NCBI GenBank assembly: GCA_035310125.1
Contig: DATGEP010000246.1
Location: forward strand, 1-12,552
Source of the DNA: DATGEP01 sp035310125
GTDB taxonomy: Bacteria > Chloroflexota > Ktedonobacteria > Ktedonobacterales > JADMIN01
Direction: 5' to 3'
DNA length: 12,552 bases
Positions 1 to 5,943 of the stretch are shown here, piece by piece. Position 1 is the first letter of the stretch; each line of letters starts with the position of its first letter. The translations under genes and the position numbers were made by a program. The notes under the pieces are model-generated. The model made no database searches and was not told where the DNA came from. It worked only from the letters and a program-made list of their open reading frames with translations.

Positions 1-1
1 A

Positions 2-145
2 TCCCTGACGCCGTACGAGCGAGCGCCATGTCTCGAATTCGAGCGCATGCCCAATCGCCGCAAGGAGCAGCGCGAACGGATGTTCGAGTTATCCACCGGA
101 ATTGTGGAGAAGTGGGCGGGAATGTGGAAAAGGTGTTCTATATAG
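2..145 (+). CDS. C-terminal end of an unidentified gene (partial at window start)
   Basis: Reading frame 2 is open from the left edge to a TAG at 143-145 and encodes about 47 residues rich in charged amino acids (for example LEFERMPNRRKEQRERMFE, then IVEKWAGMWKR). The amino-acid mix and predicted amphipathic helices look more protein-like than the alternative frame 1, which is also open until 166. I do not recognise the family. The stop lies only 7 bp before the left inverted repeat of the 4-kb element. It is therefore either a flanking gene whose 3' end was cut and replaced by the insertion, or the end of a transposition gene lying to the left. No start codon is inside the window. Confidence 0.35.
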   Translation, partial: SLTPYERAPCLEFERMPNRRKEQRERMFELSTGIVEKWAGMWKRCSI

Positions 146-152
146 TGGCAAC

Positions 153-170
153 GGGCTTTGCCTCATAAGT
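153..170 (+). repeat. Left terminal inverted repeat (18 bp)
   Basis: GGGCTTTGCCTCATAAGT is the exact reverse complement of 4141-4158. It is the outermost of three copies of a related motif at this end. Confidence 0.75.
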
Positions 171-173
171 CGC

Positions 174-221
174 GTTTGCCTCAAAAGTCGGGGCGGGGTG
201 GGGATGTTGCCTCAAATGTCG
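174..221 (+). repeat. Left subterminal repeat copies of the TIR core
   Basis: Two further direct copies of the TIR core follow: GTTTGCCTCAAAAGTCG at 174-190 and GTTGCCTCAAATGTCG at 206-221. Measured at the shared TGCCTCA (159, 177, 208), the spacings are 18 and 31 bp. They are probably binding sites for the transposition protein, or for another DNA-binding protein encoded by the element. Confidence 0.6.
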
Positions 222-304
222 AGCGAGGATGGAGCCTGATGAAACAGTGTAAGGTGCGATGTCTCAAGGAGGTGAGGCGAACAGATTACCTAGATGGGCT
301 ATAC

Positions 305-345
305 CGAATTTACCACTCGCGCGCTATCGTAAATTTCGTTATAAT
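305..345 (+). promoter_or_regulatory. Promoter -10 box and overlapping inverted repeat upstream of the P63C gene
   Basis: A perfect TATAAT lies at 340-345, 45 bp before the start codon of the HTH/P63C gene. No good -35 is visible at the expected spacing. An inverted repeat, CGAATTTAC (305-313) and GTAAATTTCG (329-338), abuts the -10 box and covers the -35 region. Its inner 7 bp, AATTTAC/GTAAATT, match exactly. The sequence ATTTCGTTA occurs at 333-341 and again at 368-376. This arrangement suits an operator for repression, possibly autoregulation by the encoded HTH protein (inference). Confidence 0.45.
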
Positions 346-389
346 ATTCTGCATGACGTGGCGCGATTTCGTTAATCGAGAGGCTGGTT

Positions 390-1499
390 ATGAGCAGCGC
401 ACAACGAGTAGTAGCAAAGTTTGGCGGGCAATCAGCGTTGGCCAACATGCTTGGGAGAAAGCAAAGCACAGTTCAGTATTGGGTAAAGACAGGAGTGATT
501 CCGGCAAAATGGCACGGGCAACTCCTGCGTCTTGCTCACGAGAAGGCTATTGATCTTCAACCGCAAGAACTTGTCGCGGTACCAGAGCCTTTAGATGCCT
601 CAGCGTCAGGAACCGTAGTGGCTGGGCCGCCGATAGCGCGGTGGTCGGGACAACTCGTCTTGGGCGATGTGGAAATCCCCTGTTACGTGCTCGACGACGG
701 ACGGCGGGTGATTAGCAGGACGGGGGTAACCACAGCACTTACGGGGATTCCGAAAGGCGGCGATTTAGAAGGCTATCTAGGCATTGAGCCGTTGGCGGGA
801 TACGTGCCCGACGATCTCTCGGAGCAGATGATTGAATTCGTCATACCCGGCACCGCCAACTCTGGCCGCCAAATCCGTGGCATAACAGCGGAAACGCTGC
901 TAGACATTTGTACTGCCTACGTGAAGGCAGGCAAAGAAGGCGCACTCGAAACGAACCGGCAGATGGCGATTGCTATGCAAGCCGGTACGATTTTGGGCGC
1001 TTGCGCAAAGATTGGGCTGATAGCCCTCATTGACGAAGCTACGGGTTATCAGTACGAGCGCGCGGAGGACGCCCTACGCTTGAAACTAAAGCTGTATCTA
1101 GAGGATGAGATGCGACAGTGGGAAAAGACATTCCCCGATGAGTTGTGGAAGGAATTTGGGCGACTCACTGGGTGGCAAGGCTATCTCCATCAGCGGCCCA
1201 AGTATTGGGGCAAACTCGTCATGGAGTTGGTCTATGACTACTTGGATAGCGATGTTGCAGACTGGCTGCGAAACCACGCCCCGGCCCCGCGCGGCGGACA
1301 GAACTATCACCAATGGTTGACGAGTCAGTATGGCCTCAAGAAGCTTACCGAGCACTTGTGGATGCTCATTGGCATCGCTTCGACGTGCCATAGCATCCAC
1401 GAATTGCAAACTAAAATGGCTGAGCGATTTGGGCGTCAGCCGATTCAGTATGTCCTCTGGGTTGATCCTCCCAGAAGGCAATTACCACCTTCTCAGTGA
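390..1499 (+). CDS. HTH and P63C-domain protein (phage/mobile-element associated)
   Basis: 369 aa, starting at an ATG preceded by GAGAGG six bases upstream. Residues 1-60 form a Cro/YdaS-like helix-turn-helix: a GGQSALANMLG-type first helix pair, then GRKQSTVQYWVKTG as the recognition region, then IDLQPQEL. Residues about 240-345 match the P63C domain: a W-x-FP-x-x-(L)W-x-x-F start, GW, an RP-x-x-x-GK segment, VYDYL, YHQWLT and a final EHL...A region. The middle (85-235) resembles the usual N-terminal part of P63C phage proteins and contains no recognisable enzyme motif. P63C is a domain of unknown function named from phage/prophage proteins. The HTH suggests DNA binding, perhaps regulating itself or the DarTG cargo. 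Identification of the domain is fairly firm; the role is unknown. A terminator-like hairpin lies 66 bp downstream. Confidence 0.85.
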   Translation: MSSAQRVVAKFGGQSALANMLGRKQSTVQYWVKTGVIPAKWHGQLLRLAHEKAIDLQPQELVAVPEPLDASASGTVVAGPPIARWSGQLVLGDVEIPCYVLDDGRRVISRTGVTTALTGIPKGGDLEGYLGIEPLAGYVPDDLSEQMIEFVIPGTANSGRQIRGITAETLLDICTAYVKAGKEGALETNRQMAIAMQAGTILGACAKIGLIALIDEATGYQYERAEDALRLKLKLYLEDEMRQWEKTFPDELWKEFGRLTGWQGYLHQRPKYWGKLVMELVYDYLDSDVADWLRNHAPAPRGGQNYHQWLTSQYGLKKLTEHLWMLIGIASTCHSIHELQTKMAERFGRQPIQYVLWVDPPRRQLPPSQ

Positions 1500-1564
1500 T
1501 CTTCTCAACGAAACGAAAATCACGCCCAAACACTGAAATATTCAGCCATTGCACGCGAAAGCAG

Positions 1565-1596
1565 ATCGCCTGAGCATCGCCATGTGCTCAGGCGAT
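1565..1596 (+). terminator. Terminator-like hairpin after the P63C gene
   Basis: ATCGCCTGAGCA (1565-1576) and TGCTCAGGCGAT (1585-1596) form a perfect 12-bp stem with an 8-nt loop, 66 bp after the P63C stop codon. No clear T-run follows on either strand, so it could be a factor-dependent terminator, an RNA stabiliser or a palindromic protein-binding site. Confidence 0.45.
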
Positions 1597-1623
1597 TAAA
1601 AGCGATAAATGCTCGCCAGACTC

Positions 1624-1785
1624 CTAAGAGCCTGCCTCGCTTGTCTGCTCTTTGTCGTGCCGCCTGCTCTTGCGCGGCACGTTCCAGTACGCTCTTTTGC
1701 ACTTCGGGCAGATGCGCGGCTCTGGCCCTTCCGAGCCACCAGGTTGTTTTCGGGGCAACCATTCGTGGCCGCACCGCTCGCCATT
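1624..1785 (-). pseudogene. Fragment of a small zinc-ribbon protein gene
   Basis: On the minus strand the reading frame ending at TAG 1624-1626 contains RCGHEWLPRK, then CPKCKRAYWNVPRK, then a basic tail. This is the pattern of small zinc-ribbon proteins with C-x-x-C-GHEW-x-PR followed by CP-x-C-x-x-x-x-W. The first cysteine of the leading C-x-x-C pair is missing (a G is found there). The upstream part of the open frame is antisense to transposase coding sequence, so the gene seems to have lost its N-terminus at a junction near 1780-1790. Such proteins are usually small, hypothetical and sometimes found beside toxin genes. The zinc binding is inferred from the cysteines only. Confidence 0.45.
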
Positions 1786-2152
1786 TTCACGTCTACGAAG
1801 TGAGTGCCGATAAAGCGTATTCCAGCCGGGCGAATCTGGAATTGGTGGAGGGCAAGGGCGCGACACCTATATCCCCTTCAAGGTCAACACCGTGGCAGAT
1901 CGGTGGAGCGATGATGCCTGGGACCGGCTGTACCACTTCTACATGTGGCAGCGCGAGACTTTCCTTGAGCACTACCACCGCAGCTAATCCACCATGTCTA
2001 TACTCAAAGCGAAGTTCGGGGACAAGCTACGCAGCAAGACGGACACCGCCCAAGTCAATGAACTATTGTGCAAGGTGCTCTGCCATAACATCTGCTGCGT
2101 CATTTAGTGCATGTATGAGTTGGGCATTGATGCGGACTTTGAGCGTGATTAA
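1786..2152 (+). pseudogene. Remnant of a DDE transposase (frameshift plus two in-frame stops)
   Basis: Frame 3 near 1786-1854 reads FHVYEVSADKAYSSRANLEL. After a frameshift around 1850-1860, frame 2 continues with TYIPFKVNT, then DRLYHFYMWQRETFLEHYH, a TAA (1985-1987), then ILKAKFGDKLRSKT, VNELLCKVLCHNIC, a TAG (2105-2107) and MYELGI up to TAA 2150-2152. These are the hallmarks of the C-terminal third of IS4/IS5-related DDE transposases: the ADKAYxS block, IPFK-x-N, YH-x-RS before the catalytic Glu region, and the LCHNI tail. The catalytic Glu region (normally RSNVES) is damaged: only RS-stop-ST remains. The N-terminal two thirds are absent. This is a dead insertion-sequence remnant; the exact family assignment is uncertain. 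Confidence 0.75.
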
Positions 2153-2162
2153 TCCCGGCACG

Positions 2163-3299
2163 TTAGACGCTAAGTAGCAATTCCTCGTCGTCTTCCGATG
2201 CTGTGGAGTTTGGCTCTACATCAATCCACCCCAGCACATGGAGATTCTGAATGGTCTGCATAATAGCACCATCATCCACTGGCGGCTTGCGCCGTTGCTT
2301 CCAGCGTTTCACTTCCTCGAATAGGCGTGCTTGCGGCACCAGTCCACTTCCCTCGCGTGCCAAGGATGCCCATGCATAATGAACTGTTGCAGCGAGTTCC
2401 GTATCCCGCGTTGGAATACGCAGCAGCAAGTCTGTGATACGCTCCAAGGTCGGTTCCCACTCAGAAAGAGCGCGCTGATACGCAGGAGCATGAACTGCAT
2501 CTGCATAGGTTGGTCCTGCCTTGAGGAGTAGCATGGTCTCACCATCCTCCTCGCGGAGCAGGCCATTGTTTACCAATTTGGTGAGGCCCCCCTTCACCTC
2601 ATGTGAAAACGGCCCAAAACTATGTCGCTCGAAATGGAGCCCTGTAGGTAGCCCTAGCGCCGTGGCGAAGTATGCTATCTTCTGGAAACGCGTGCGGCCC
2701 ACAGGCCAGTGATAGTACTCTCGCCCTATACGGGCAACAATGTCAACCAATGCGATCCATGCAGGGTTGATACGCGGCTGTTCGACATCTGCGTTCATGC
2801 CTTCGGACACGATCACATGCTGTCCAAGAAAACTCGCTTCAAGCTCCTCTTGAGGTGTCCCAATTGGCGCATACATATCTACGGGGATCTCAAATTGACT
2901 GAAATGTCGATAGAGCGTCGGGCCGACAACACGCCATTCAAGTTGGCCCTGTCCGCAGCCAAGGGGGGGGACTGCGAGGGACGTGATACCCCATTCACGA
3001 TAGTGGCGCTCGAAGTACTCAAGGCCAGCAACGATATCTTCGAGCTTCGAGACAGACCGCCAGTGACCTTTCGTTGGAAAGTTGACGATGTTTGGGGGAA
3101 ATAGGCTGCGATACAGATAGGGTTCCCCGAGGCGCACTAGCTTGCGTTCACAGCGTTCTACGTAGTCCCGAAACATTTCAGGGAAACGCTTCTTGAACTC
3201 AAGCGCTACGCCCTTGCCCATGATGCCGACGCAATTAACCGTGTTAACAAGCGTCTGCGCATCTGACTCGAACAGGTCACCCACCAGTGCGCGAACCAT
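2163..3299 (-). CDS. darG: DarG-like antitoxin: macrodomain ADP-ribosylglycohydrolase with C-terminal extension
   Basis: 378 aa. Residues 1-155 are a macrodomain: GDLFESDAQTLVNTVNCVG, then GIMGKGVALEFKKRFP with N22 and K29 at the expected ligand/catalytic positions, NFPTKGHW (73-80), and the phosphate loop PPLGCGQGQLEW (111-122). In known DarTG systems the macrodomain removes ADP-ribose from thymine in DNA, and the C-terminal domain binds and blocks DarT. Here residues about 178-365 form a second domain with FQKIAYFATALGLPTG and HSFGPFSHEV, which resembles DUF4065/Panacea-type modules. The tail ends in an acidic run (EDDEELLL). The start ATG is one base after the darT stop (TGACATG), so the two are translationally coupled. 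Length fits two-domain DarG proteins. Confidence 0.88.
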   Translation of the reverse strand: MVRALVGDLFESDAQTLVNTVNCVGIMGKGVALEFKKRFPEMFRDYVERCERKLVRLGEPYLYRSLFPPNIVNFPTKGHWRSVSKLEDIVAGLEYFERHYREWGITSLAVPPLGCGQGQLEWRVVGPTLYRHFSQFEIPVDMYAPIGTPQEELEASFLGQHVIVSEGMNADVEQPRINPAWIALVDIVARIGREYYHWPVGRTRFQKIAYFATALGLPTGLHFERHSFGPFSHEVKGGLTKLVNNGLLREEDGETMLLLKAGPTYADAVHAPAYQRALSEWEPTLERITDLLLRIPTRDTELAATVHYAWASLAREGSGLVPQARLFEEVKRWKQRRKPPVDDGAIMQTIQNLHVLGWIDVEPNSTASEDDEELLLSV

Positions 3300-3300
3300 G

Positions 3301-3912
3301 TCATCTGCCCCCTGACTGGAAGAATATGTGTCCGTTTATGTCCACTACCACTTGCCCAGCCACGTGCAGTAGGTTTGCCTTGGCCTGCTTGCACGACACA
3401 TACGTCCCCTCAATGTACTCAGGACCTACACGATCAGGAACGAGTACCTCGGCACATTTGATAGCCTTATGGTTCCAATAGGCCCGCTTGTCGCCCGGAT
3501 GACGCCAATCTTCTGCAAACACCGTATCGTGATCCAGGTATACCAATCCTACTGGTGACCGATAGAAGCGCGGATAAGCGGCGCCAGCATTTCGGTCGGT
3601 GATGATTGTGCCCGGTATATCGAGAACATCTGTACTAATTCTAATCACACATAGCTCCTGATGCAAGTCCTTCCGCTTATACATCATGGGGTTTCGTGCA
3701 TGGAAGTAGAGATTCACGTATTCGTGCAAATGTCGCCCCGTAGGCAATCGCACATTCTGCCGCCGATCCTGCATTTCAGGCATCGCTACTGACCGAGGTT
3801 TGTCTGGAAGATTATCAACTCGCCGATGTGATAGCAAGCCGCGCGCCAGTATGGATGGGACGTTTTCAATCGGCACAATATAGTGCAACTCGGTCAATTC
3901 ATCTCGCTGCAT
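3301..3912 (-). CDS. darT: DarT-like toxin: ssDNA thymine ADP-ribosyltransferase
   Basis: 203 aa from ATG 3912 (an upstream in-frame TTG at 3972 would add 20 residues). I prefer the ATG because DarT proteins start just before the LHYIVPIENVPSILARGLL block, which is their conserved H-x-x-x-x-x-N-x-x-x-I-x-x-x-G motif. Further DarT signatures are YVNLYFHARNPMMY (NAD-binding Arg), ITDRNAGAAYPRFY (the substrate loop usually written TDGNAA) and KCAEVLVPDRV, whose Glu is the catalytic residue (residue 155 from the ATG). Established for the family: the enzyme uses NAD+ to ADP-ribosylate thymine in single-stranded DNA, stopping replication, and is countered by DarG. All key residues are present, so the toxin looks intact. 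The RBS is weak (only AGG close to the ATG), and a low level of toxin translation would be sensible. First gene of the darT-darG operon. Confidence 0.88.
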   Translation of the reverse strand: MQRDELTELHYIVPIENVPSILARGLLSHRRVDNLPDKPRSVAMPEMQDRRQNVRLPTGRHLHEYVNLYFHARNPMMYKRKDLHQELCVIRISTDVLDIPGTIITDRNAGAAYPRFYRSPVGLVYLDHDTVFAEDWRHPGDKRAYWNHKAIKCAEVLVPDRVGPEYIEGTYVSCKQAKANLLHVAGQVVVDINGHIFFQSGGR

Positions 3913-4089
3913 GCCTGGCGCCCAATCTAGTATGCAAGGGCATGTCCGATTAGCATATGTCAGTATATCCAACCATCCGTCATGTGTCTATCATCCTCGC
4001 TTGCCAGACCATTCAAACCAATCACCGCCCGCTATCTGCCAACTTTTTGTGCAGGAGTCACTAATGTGCAAAGCCAGTCTGACTCTTAC

Positions 4090-4128
4090 CGACTTCTGAG
4101 GCAAACGGAGATTCCGCCCCAAAAGTCG
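4090..4128 (-). repeat. Right subterminal repeats of the TIR core
   Basis: 4090-4106 read on the minus strand is GTTTGCCTCAGAAGTCG, matching the left copy at 174-190 in 16 of 17 positions. A second, weaker copy, GCCCCAAAAGTCG at 4116-4128, lies in the opposite (plus) orientation. Together with 4141-4158 they mirror the multi-copy left end. Confidence 0.55.
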
Positions 4129-4140
4129 CACCGCCGGTCT

Positions 4141-4158
4141 ACTTATGAGGCAAAGCCC
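4141..4158 (-). repeat. Right terminal inverted repeat (18 bp)
   Basis: ACTTATGAGGCAAAGCCC is the exact reverse complement of 153-170. Outside it the sequence no longer follows the left end closely. Confidence 0.75.
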
Positions 4159-4317
4159 TGGCGACGTGGACTTTGCACAATTATGCACGTTTTCAAACCG
4201 ATTCGGGCCCATATTTGTGCAAGTGTCAATTCGTTCAGTCCGCCTGATCCGGCCTTCCTAACGCAACTCTATGGAAGTCATCAGTTGGACTAAGCGCTTC
4301 AGGACTATACTCTCGAC

Positions 4318-4532
4318 ATGCTCAAAGAAACAGCAGGAGAAATCGAGCAGCGTCCCCCTGGAACGAAACCTGCCAATCGGGGTCGCACTGATGCGGTGAT
4401 CGCCTATATCGTGAAGTGTTCATAGGCTCGTTGGGGCAATTAGGCGCTTGTCCCAATGTCCAGTGGGATACCCAATTCATACATGCACTGGAACAGCGCG
4501 CGGCGCTCGTGGCAAAGTACCCTGCATGGTAG
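4318..4532 (+). pseudogene. Possible degraded coding remnant flanking the element
   Basis: The 390 bp between the right inverted repeat and the methyltransferase gene hold no intact gene. Two protein-like stretches in different frames overlap: 4318-4425 (starting MLKETAGEIEQRPPG, 35 aa) and, one frame over, 4392-4532 (containing LYREVFIGSLGQLG and FIHALEQRAALVAKYPAW). Their order and overlap suggest one former gene with a frameshift near 4395-4420. I do not recognise the family. No ribosome-binding site is visible. Confidence 0.25.
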
Positions 4533-4546
4533 CCGGCTTGCACAGC

Positions 4547-5395
4547 TCACCTATACGCCACGACGCCGAATGCTTCGGCTTTGCGGACGACGCGGCGGAA
4601 GCCGGCGGTCTGGAGGCGTGCGATGACGCCGGTGGTCATGCGCTTGCCGAGCTTGCTTGCGGGGTCGCCGACGTAGTGAAAGAGCTTGCCGCCGGGACGA
4701 ATGACACGATGAAGCTGGCGGTAGAAGTCTTCGGAGTAGAGGTCGCCAGCCAGACTGAAAGTGGGCGGGTCGTGGAGGACGCTGGTGAAGGCACCGTCGG
4801 CGAAGTCGTGAATTTTTTCGGCGGCGTCACCAAGCAGCACGGTGATCCTGGGGTTATCAAAGAGCGCATCTGACCAGGGATTGAGGCGGGCAATCTCCAG
4901 CGCGGCGGGGTCTAGCTCGATGGTGGTGACGTGCGCCGCCGTCTTCGCCAGCTCGATGGCGGTGTAGCCAAGGCCGGTGGTGGTGTCCAGCACCGTGCCG
5001 GAGATGGGGGCGAGCGCGGCGATCTTCTTGAGGGTGTCCTGGTAGGGGTCGGTGTCTTTGACGCGGTGCATGGGAAAGCCGGCGACGAGCGTGGTGGGCG
5101 CGCCCTGAGTGGGGTAGAGACTGCGCATCCAGCTCGTTTCATCGGAGAAGGCGGCGACAGTGCGGATGTCGTCCTCGGTGATGGCATAGCAGCCGTTTTC
5201 CGACGCGGCGATCTTCTCGATCTGTTTCCAGGTGGGCTGCTCACCTGTGGGAAAGCGCGCGCCAGCCGGAGTCAGGGCGACCTCCACAATTGAGAGGTTC
5301 AGATCGGGCGAGACGGCGACAATGGAGACGCCGGCTTTGCGTGCGAGCAGCAGCGTTTCCGCCTGGTAGTGCGAGAGAACTACTGAATGCGCCAT
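4547..5395 (-). CDS. SAM-dependent methyltransferase, archaeal predicted-methyltransferase type
   Basis: 282 aa from ATG 5395. An upstream ATG at 5518 would add 41 residues of low-complexity, coding-poor sequence. The core protein starts naturally at MAHSVVLSHYQAETLLLARKAG. Residues 1-120 form an N-terminal domain. A Rossmann methyltransferase follows: motif I TVLDTTTGLGYTAIELA (134-150), acidic motif II TTIELDP (157-163), GDAAE (189-193) and motif IV LHDPPTFS (207-214), ending with IRPGGKLFHYVG (232-243). This matches the group first described as predicted archaeal methyltransferases (COG2521). The DPP motif is of the kind seen in enzymes modifying nitrogen atoms of bases or polyamines; the substrate is unknown. 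A TATACT box on the minus strand (5506-5511) sits between the two start candidates and supports the shorter protein. Single-gene unit; lies just outside the mobile element. Confidence 0.8.
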   Translation of the reverse strand: MAHSVVLSHYQAETLLLARKAGVSIVAVSPDLNLSIVEVALTPAGARFPTGEQPTWKQIEKIAASENGCYAITEDDIRTVAAFSDETSWMRSLYPTQGAPTTLVAGFPMHRVKDTDPYQDTLKKIAALAPISGTVLDTTTGLGYTAIELAKTAAHVTTIELDPAALEIARLNPWSDALFDNPRITVLLGDAAEKIHDFADGAFTSVLHDPPTFSLAGDLYSEDFYRQLHRVIRPGGKLFHYVGDPASKLGKRMTTGVIARLQTAGFRRVVRKAEAFGVVAYR

Positions 5396-5776
5396 AGGCT
5401 GAGTCTCTTGGATCGAGATTTCATCGTTTTCGCATGGAACAGCAGGAGCGTGAGTACGAGGCGCGCTCGCGCTACCGCCCTTACCCGTCGCTCGATACTG
5501 CATCAAGTATACCGCCATTCGATATGCGGTGTGCCGTGAGGCGTGCCAGGACTAACGACCAGATGCGTCTTTTGTAGCTCAATTGCCGCCAGGCCGGGAA
5601 GGTCCAATAGGCCAGCGCACGACCAGTGGGCGCGAATTGGCCGATATCTCTCTCAGGGTACGTACCGCAACCACATACCTTTCACCGCGTGGCGGTTTGC
5701 ACTGGTGTAGACATTTCGGCATATGTGCTCATGATCGCTACAGTCATTCCTACGCCCCCGTCCACCTCCGCCGGAT

Positions 5777-5804
5777 TTGACACGCGCCTCAATCGGTGTA
5801 TGAT
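5777..5804 (+). promoter_or_regulatory. Near-consensus sigma-70 promoter for the peptidase-amidase unit
   Basis: TTGACA (5777-5782), a 16-bp spacer and TATGAT (5799-5804) point toward the plus-strand genes starting at 5944. Transcription would begin near 5811, giving a leader of about 130 nt. The remaining intergenic DNA (5519-5776) shows no gene or repeat I can support. Confidence 0.65.
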
Positions 5805-5943
5805 CGGTGATGCTCGTGTAGCCATCGTACTGTGGCTGAGTGAAAGAAAGGAGGGATGCGGCACGAGGACTTCATGGGATGTCTCACCTTGGTGGTTGTC
5901 TCGATAGCGAGGTAAACGAGGTTAGAAGGAAGGAGATGCCCAA

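Larger units (their letters stand above)
153..4158. mobile_element. Putative transposon-like element bounded by 18-bp inverted repeats, carrying P63C and DarTG
   Basis: A perfect 18-bp inverted repeat (GGGCTTTGCCTCATAAGT at 153-170, its reverse complement at 4141-4158) brackets about 4.0 kb. Inside each end there are extra copies of the motif in the same inward orientation, as in transposons with several transposase-binding sites per end (seen in the IS21 and Tn7-related groups). The interior is less GC-rich than the DNA to its right and holds an HTH/P63C gene, a DarT-DarG operon and decayed transposase and zinc-ribbon pieces. No intact transposase lies inside, so the element would be non-autonomous or immobilised. 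The exact tips are uncertain: outward of the 18 bp the two ends diverge and I find no convincing target-site duplication. The boundaries given are those of the repeats. Confidence 0.6.
4046..4221. repeat. Cluster of TGTGCA motifs near the right end of the element
   Basis: TGTGCA occurs at 4048-4053, 4065-4070 and 4216-4221, and inverted at 4174-4179. Several share extension: TGTGCAAAGCC at 4065, TGTGCAAAGTCC on the minus strand from 4179, TGTGCAAGTGTC at 4216. A half site ATGCAC is at 4183-4188. The first two lie 17 bp apart, upstream of darT. They could be regulatory sites for darTG, or the outer tip motifs of the element (many DDE elements start with TG/TGT). Neither is proven. Confidence 0.35.

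Noticed and set aside
158..553. Plus-strand frame of 131 aa from a TTG
   Set aside because: It runs through the end repeats and promoter and overlaps the HTH of the P63C gene in another frame; no domain recognisable.
3913..3972. Longer DarT from an in-frame TTG at 3972
   Set aside because: The extra 20 residues are not typical of the family, and an ATG sits just before the first conserved block. I kept the ATG at 3912.
123..4185. Target-site duplication around the element
   Set aside because: I compared sequences outside several possible tips (TGT at 123 and 134, ACA near 4177-4179, and the 18-bp repeat edges) and found no matching short duplication.
5574..5585. GTAGCTCAATTG resembling a tRNA D-arm
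   Set aside because: No acceptor stem, anticodon arm or TTC arm could be built around it.
5626..5907. Plus-strand frame of 93 aa in the intergenic region
   Set aside because: No ribosome-binding site, low protein-like character, and it runs across the sigma-70 promoter.
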